Shown here one piece after another: positions 58,342-64,000 of a DNA stretch of 64,000 nucleotides (within the stretch, counting starts at the first letter, position 1; every line of letters begins with the position of its first letter). The notes under the pieces are model-generated. The model did no database searches. It was not told where the DNA came from and saw only the letters and a program-made list of their open reading frames with translations. Location: positions 18,485,484-18,549,483 of the forward strand of contig CM076951.1 in the NCBI GenBank assembly GCA_039566865.1, given 5' to 3'. The DNA comes from Aurelia coerulea (Eukaryota > Cnidaria > Scyphozoa > Semaeostomeae > Ulmaridae). The position numbers and the translations under genes are program-made.

Positions 58342-59883
58342 ATGATGGCTGCCATGAACGACCTGCTGTTTATATTTGGAAATGATTTGGATGCGATTTT
58401 GGATGTGATCGAGTCTGATGAAGACGTTCAAGACAGCTTTCAGGAAGCATCTGACTCAGTAAGTACCTTAATATTTGAATACAGTTATTACCATTACCAT
58501 ATCAAGTAAAAACAGCCATTTTTCCTACGCGGACGGGTGGGCCTAACCACCGACTGGCTTTCATTTTTGTTCTGATCGTAATTTGTAAGTTTGTAGCTCC
58601 TCTTTTGTCTTAGGATCTAGCCAGGGAGATTCTGAAGCCACAAATACATAAATGATTGCCATTTCCGATGATTCAAAGCTTTCTTCTTGGCACCAACCAT
58701 GTTGGCGCAACAAGAACAACAAATTGAAATACTGATTTTTGCGTGGACGTAATTTCCAAAATAGAAAACGGATCTTTGACGACAGTTGAATAAAATACAC
58801 TGCATGAGTAAAAACTTTAATTTTGTTTCCCTCATTAATTTAAAGGTTAAAAGCGGAATCTTTCTTTGCCAAATTTGCAAAAAGGAGTACAAAAGAAAAG
58901 GCAGTTTGGCCCAGCACATAAAAAGGGTCCATAAGGTGAATGATTCAGCTGCAGAATCTGAGGATCAGCTGTCAGCAGAACTGGTGGTTGAGCTATTGAA
59001 CGAGGCAAAATCAAAACTGGTGAAAAATGGGTGTTTCTCGAATGAGATAAAGTCAGAACTCTCCAATTATGCAATATCACAGCCTAATACTGTACTGCAA
59101 AAGGAGGTGGAAACACTGTACAATGCGTATACAAATGGACTTGATAGAGAAGGATTTTATGGAAAATTCTACGCAAAAATTGTTTCAAAGGCTAAGGAAT
59201 ATTTCCCAGGGCTTGGTAGAAACAGTGCAACTTTATTGAGTACTAAATTAGCAGATCACCTTTTGGCTTTCAAGCTGAAACAGACGAAAGATGCCCAAGA
59301 TGCCAGTATTGCTGTGCAAATAGAACTGTCTGCTACTGAGAAAGATGGTTTGCATTATATTGGGGGATACGTTTTGCACAAGCTGCACAGAAAGCTAAAG
59401 AACTCAACACATTGGAGGTCTGATGAAACTCAACAATCAATTGCTCTGCTCGAAGCAGGTAAAATGAATTCTGAAGATGCAGGCGAAGAAACCCTTGTAA
59501 CAGCTTTGAGTTGTGGTGGTTTATGGTCCATAAAACCTTGTATTGATGAACTGCTGATTATTGCAGAGAAAAATTTCAGACAATGTGTCAAAAAAGGAGT
59601 ACGTAGCATTGACACAAAGTCTATCATCGAAAAAACACTCAAAGATGAAAATGTTTTAATCAACTTCAATATGTTGGTAGCTGATTCTGAACTTGAAGTA
59701 GAGGATGAACTTATCAAACTTCTTTTGCACAGCATATTGAGCCTATATGTTAGAGTGAGAGCCTTTTCATCAGCACGTGATGTTGTGCAAAAATTCAAGA
59801 TGAGACAAGGCATGTCAAAAAAGAAAGGGCTACGCAAGGAACTCGAGAGATCAAGTGAAGCACCAACTGCAGCAGATGTATAA
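58342..59883 (+). CDS. C2H2 zinc-finger protein, two exons, beside a P-element-like transposase
   Basis: Exon 1 is 58342-58458 (ATGATGGCTGCC start, acidic, LLFIFGNDLDAILDVIESDE, donor GTAAGT). Exon 2 is 58846-59883 after TTTAAAG, both phase 0, giving 384 residues. Exon 2 starts with one C2H2 finger (FLCQICKKEYKRKGSLAQHI with the second His shortly after), then a long helical region with LHYIGGYVLHKLHRKLK and LLLHSILSLYVRVRAFSSAR. The latter blocks recall C-terminal segments of transposon-encoded proteins, but I cannot name the family. A CACGTGATCATG motif lies about 30 bases before the ATG. It converges with the transposase at 61170. Confidence 0.7.
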
Positions 59884-59967
59884 CCATGGTATAACATGGT
59901 ATAACTTTAGCATTTGTAATGAAATTAACCTCATTCCACACATATAACCTGAATACACATATTTTGT

Positions 59968-60850
59968 TTATAAGAAACTGCCTAAAAGAAACTCAACTCT
60001 CAGATCGCCAAAAAATTAAAAAATTCCAGTACTGGGAGAACACTAGGCTTTTTGAAACTTTGGGGAGACTAGGGGGGGGGCACAAAGTGCCCCCCTGGTT
60101 TTTCATAGAATCATAAGTGCTAGAGACTTGAAACTTGGCACAAGTAACAAATATGATAAGGCACACAAGATGATGTGATTTGTTTTTGTTTATGTCACGT
60201 GATTAAGTGCTGACGTCAGCAAATGTTGCTAATTTGGGTGTAAAACCACATGTACTTTGTCACGTTGTATCTCCAAATTGATAAAATATATCGATGTGAT
60301 ACTTGAAACATAGAGGGATTATATCCTTGTAATTCTTATTTTGAAATTTTTGCTTTGTAATGCTAATATTTTTGCTGATGTCAGCATTTATTTATTTTAT
60401 AAGAAAAAAAGAGCGATTTTTGTCTAAAATTGATTATAAATTACTTTTAAAAATAGCAAAAAATGCTAAATACACATAAAAATACCTGCTGCATCATATT
60501 ATGTCACTCATTTTTCTAAAAATGAACCATAACATGGTTTTTGTTAAGAAACTCTTTATTTTTATAAAGGAAATTCTTGAAATATTTTTACTTATACTTT
60601 AACTTGTTTTGTGTATCATATATATACTGTATATACGTTTGTGTATGTTACGTAAAGTACTTGACTAATTTCTAAACATTGGAAAGATTCAAAAACCTTG
60701 TTTTTAAAATATTCAGGAGGGCACAGGCAGTGAACATGAAGATTGCTATGAAGCCTCTAAGAAACTGGTACTGTAAGAAACTCATCAAACTCAAATCCTG
60801 ATAACTTTCAGAAACTTTCAGTACTGTCCTAAATTCTTAGTTTCTTATAA
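59968..60850. mobile_element. Element with TTATAAGAAACT ends, copy 2
   Basis: Same ends and subterminal blocks as 39591-41257: TTATAAGAAACTGCCTAAAA and AACTCAACTCTCAGATCGCC at the left, CTAAATTCTTAGTTTCTTAT at the right. It lies between the convergent C2H2 and P-like transposase genes. A G run and its partial C-run complement are at about 60072-60095. Confidence 0.6.
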
Positions 60851-61169
60851 AAAGATATGTGTTGGTCTGAAATACAGGGGCAAATTTGACCCTTAACGAT
60901 TTACAAAAGTACCTTGGAGTTGAGATCATGTAGCAAAATTTGGTACCATAATCAGCAGTCATAATAAATTTTGTGGACATTATGTTTTAAGAAACTGTGG
61001 TTTCCTATTATTGTCCTGGGGAGGGGACTTTTGATATATTAAAAAATATGTGGGGGTATATTTGCCTCCCCTTTAATGTGGAATAAGGTTAAACAGGGGG
61101 GTAAAATATGTTTGAAGCCTGACCTTAATTAACTTTTTACTACTTTTTAGTTTCTACAAATTTGTGTCT

Positions 61170-63532
61170 TCATTTTCCTTTGTTTTGCCTTTTTGGAAGT
61201 GGCTCATCTACAGTGTTTTCCCATGATTTCTTGTGATCATAACGTCCCCTGGTATTACCAGTATTACAGGATATTGTCCTTTGTATACAAATACAGTTAT
61301 CATTGTACCCAAAAGCCTGCAAGTCTGGGTTGTCATTCCGCCTTCCAAGTTGACGTTGCACCCTAAAGTATTCTTCCAAAGGGTCCTGGCAAAACCTTTC
61401 TGAAAGGACAAATTCCATGCCCTGTGACAAAAGATACTTTGTCGCCTCTATTAATGAATAGGTAGTAATTTGAAACCCCTCATAGGTTTGCCTGGAGATG
61501 AACATTTGACTTCGCGCATTTTTGGTAAAGTTACCAGGCCTTTCTTCGATACTTTTTTCCATAAATCAAAGAAGTTGAGGAAGTCATACTCTAGCCATGT
61601 AAATCTGAAATCATTCACATCTTTGTATGGAGCAAGGTTTGGCTTTCGCTTGCGTACATGCTCACTCGTGCTGCGAACATTCAAACAATCAAAATAAGCA
61701 TCAACCATTTCACAATATTTAGCTGTTGAATTTGCTTCTCCGCCTCCAGCATACTTTCTAAGTACAATAGCCATGGTTGAACTTAGAATTTGAACAGCAA
61801 GGCTGACCCGCATTTTTGAATATGGGGTCAGCTTGATATGATCATACGTGATTTTTGGGAGAAGCTTCAAACTGTTCTCACTGTCCATATGATATATTCG
61901 GGCAAAGTGTTCCCACAGCAAGTTCTGGCCTGCATTCCATAAATATCGGGTCTTTCCAGATCCAGATTGATATATGCAGTTTCGTGCTGTTTTTATCAGA
62001 TGAGGGGCATCTGAAAAAAAGAAAATAAATCGATCTGGTGCATATAAGTTCCTTGTGCAGTAGGTGACAGGTCTATTGACATCACCATCCATATTCCTGT
62101 GCAAGCTGTAGAATCGTCGGTTTGGCGCTGCCCCATCAGATGTAACTGCAATCACCCACAAGTTACAAGTGCATTCCAGGATGCACACAGCCTCCCAGAA
62201 TAATAAGAAAATGTCAACTCCTGACACTCCGTCTGTTCCAAAGTAGGCAAATGAGTATTTAAGTTCAGTACAGACGCCTCTTAATAGAAAAACCATTGCA
62301 TGAGAAGCAAGTTCATCAACTTTCTCCATTGTTCCATAATTTAGTTCTGGGTCTCCTAAATCTGTGAATCCAATCAATTCTCCAGTGCTCTTGTCGAATA
62401 CAAGGTTTGCCTTGAGCTTCATCTCATCGATTAGTACCACCACATATCTTTGAACATCAAAATAACTCTCAGTCTTATCAATAAGATCCAGAATCACTCC
62501 TTCATTGAATCCTGTCTTTGGTTTGATGAAATTCCGGTAGTCTCGTAAGGTTCTTTGACTTGGAAGGATGAGAACTCTGCTGTTTCTTAATTCTTCATAG
62601 CAAGAAGGTGACTTTGCAGCCAATGACAGGCAAAATCTGATAATCATTGGGTGGTATCTGATGCCTTTTGGGTTTGTCGAGAAAAGCTTTTTCTGTTGTT
62701 CCCAGAAAAGTTTCATAAATGGTGTCATTTCTGTGCTTGATTCACCAAGAATGCCTATCAAGTCTCTACTCAAATCATTATCAATGCGAACACTTGATTT
62801 TAAAAGTTCTGCCTTCATATCATCCAGTTCCTTTTGCAGCTGGGCACATTTTAGTCTTTGTGCTTGTAGCGTGAGCTTTATCCGAGCAGGATTTGTATTT
62901 GATATTGGTGCTTTGATCTTGGCAGGTAATAAGACTTTCCTTCTCTTTGGTTCCTTCGCTTTAGTGACAGAGCTCTCATTGTCTGCTGACTGACAATTTT
63001 TGCATTGTTGTGCTTGCTGTGTAAGTATGTCACAGTGGACAGATCTCCATATTTCCTTGCGAGGATATGGTGTATGTTCCTCTATTAAAGGGTCAAATGC
63101 TTTTGGAATTACATGCATGATGCTGTTTTTTGCATTGTCTATTCTTGTGACTCCTGAGCAAATTGAGAAGCTTTTGACCTCATTTAGGAGGTCTGGGATC
63201 TTTGCGTTTCTTACTGACCTTTTATGCATTAAATACATTTGGTGATTCTCAGGGAGATACCACCCAAAGACAGATATGTTGAACCCAAGGCTGTCATCAA
63301 TTGTCAAGCTATAAGTTGGCAAAAGGAATGTTTCTTCCTTAACACTTATGATGCACCTGTCGGCCTTCTTGATAACAGAGCATCCATCTGAGGACTCAAG
63401 TTTCTTTGCACTTTGCTGGACTTCTACTATGGAGTTGAACAAATATTTGGGTGTACTGGGAAGCGAAATGATTTTGCGTGCTTTCCTTGCAGTGTTTTTT
63501 CCCCAATTTCCGCACTCTTCTTTGGCATACAA
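61170..63532 (-). pseudogene. P-element/THAP9-like transposase, one frameshift
   Basis: DNA transposase with RNase-H-like fold and GTP-binding insertion. Frame 1 (63532-61556, ending in an out-of-frame tail to 61451) has a leucine-rich coiled coil (LQAQRLKCAQLQKELDDMKA), VVVLIDEMKLKANLVFD (first Asp), GELIGFTDLGD, AVTSDGAAPNRRFYSLH (second Asp) and the insertion-domain start FFFSDAPHLIKTARN. Frame 2 (to 61170) has [20 protein letters not shown] and [20 protein letters not shown] with the likely catalytic Glu. The switch is at a six-base T/A homopolymer (61553-61558), so a single-base indel. No THAP finger is visible; the N-terminus before 63532 reads in other frames. It is convergent with the C2H2 gene at 58342. 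Confidence 0.85.
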
Positions 63533-63632
63533 AGGGATGGGATGACACCAAACACTGGCTTTTTCTTGACCATTTTCTCACTTTTGACTGAAAGGAAAAG
63601 GTTATCACATTATATATCAGGGTCACCCAAAA

Positions 63633-64000
63633 TCTTTAGTCTGTTTCTGTTAGGATAACCAGGTTAATGTCCAACTTGATTTTTGCAATCAAAACTTGCT
63701 TTTAACTGAAGAAGCATGGAAATCAAATGACGCATATAAGAAACTTGATTGTCATACACATACTTTTCATGAGAATTTAAGCTGGTATTGAAAATTTCTT
63801 AGAAAAATCTGATTTTGAGTTGTCAGAGTTTACAGACTGTGCCCCCATGACAATTTAAAAACAAAGTTTTAAAATTTTCTGGAGTTTGCGAGAAAAATGT
63901 TTTCATACATTCTGCACATCCAGCAAAAGCATAAAAAATCTGATGATTTGATCATCTAGTTAATATGATTTGTTACTCACAAATCTCCACTTCTTCAGGT
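63633..64000. other. 5' flank of the P-like transposase; no gene seen
   Basis: A CTTTTCCTTTCAG acceptor-like site on minus near 63588 suggests an upstream intron, with the first exon outside the window or unseen. No inverted repeat matching the 58.2 kb region was found, so the right end of the element is probably beyond the window. Confidence 0.35.

Overview
This is animal nuclear DNA, AT-rich and dense in mobile elements. Genes are split by GT..AG introns and two RNA-splicing chains can be followed exon by exon. No rRNA, tRNA, CRISPR array, operon or prokaryotic signal was seen. The protein families present (DUF6589-like, P2X7-type ballast domain, alpha-kinase, HECT ligase resembling the 'G2E3-like' expansion, piggyBac, P-element/THAP9-type and rve-type transposases) are the mix I associate with invertebrate genomes, most likely a cnidarian such as a coral or anemone. 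The host assignment is inference.

Layout. 0.6-3.9 kb: a foldback element split by a 1.2 kb element with a 9-bp target duplication. 4.4-6.8 kb: a few exon-like fragments. 6,993-12,068: a 5.1 kb transposon (TIRs about 310 bp, CTGCAG duplication) with a broken alpha-kinase gene on the plus strand and a spliced but core-deleted integrase-type transposase on the minus strand. 12,343-14,721: a complete-ended piggyBac element with TTAA duplication and a lesion in its transposase. 17.5-18.8 kb: a minisatellite. 19.1-22.1 kb: a MITE, a decayed gag and a 461-bp direct repeat. 22,107-31,739: a 9.6 kb transposon with two 589-bp TIRs and a TGCCAA duplication, carrying an apparently intact HECT ubiquitin ligase gene (plus) and an apparently intact DDE transposase gene (minus). 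31.8-34.5 kb: a decayed DUF6589-like gene. 32.4-41.3 kb: several foldback and MITE elements. 42-45.7 kb: a LINE remnant and an exon chain ending in a P2X7-type ballast domain. 46.6-58.0 kb: a minus-strand transposase-like gene whose large intron region holds a roughly 1,200-codon NHL-repeat gene. 58.3-63.6 kb: a plus-strand C2H2 gene converging on a P-element/THAP9-like transposase.

The most interesting point is that the two rve-type transposons share one plan: TATGG termini, 6-bp duplications, long TIRs, and two convergent genes that each start a few tens of bases inside a TIR. One gene is the transposase; the other is a protein-modifying enzyme (alpha-kinase in one, HECT E3 ligase with a UBZ-like finger in the other). 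The larger copy looks young (near-identical TIRs, open genes); the smaller is decayed and could only move in trans. Two further transposase genes in the window also sit beside an unrelated large or zinc-finger gene.
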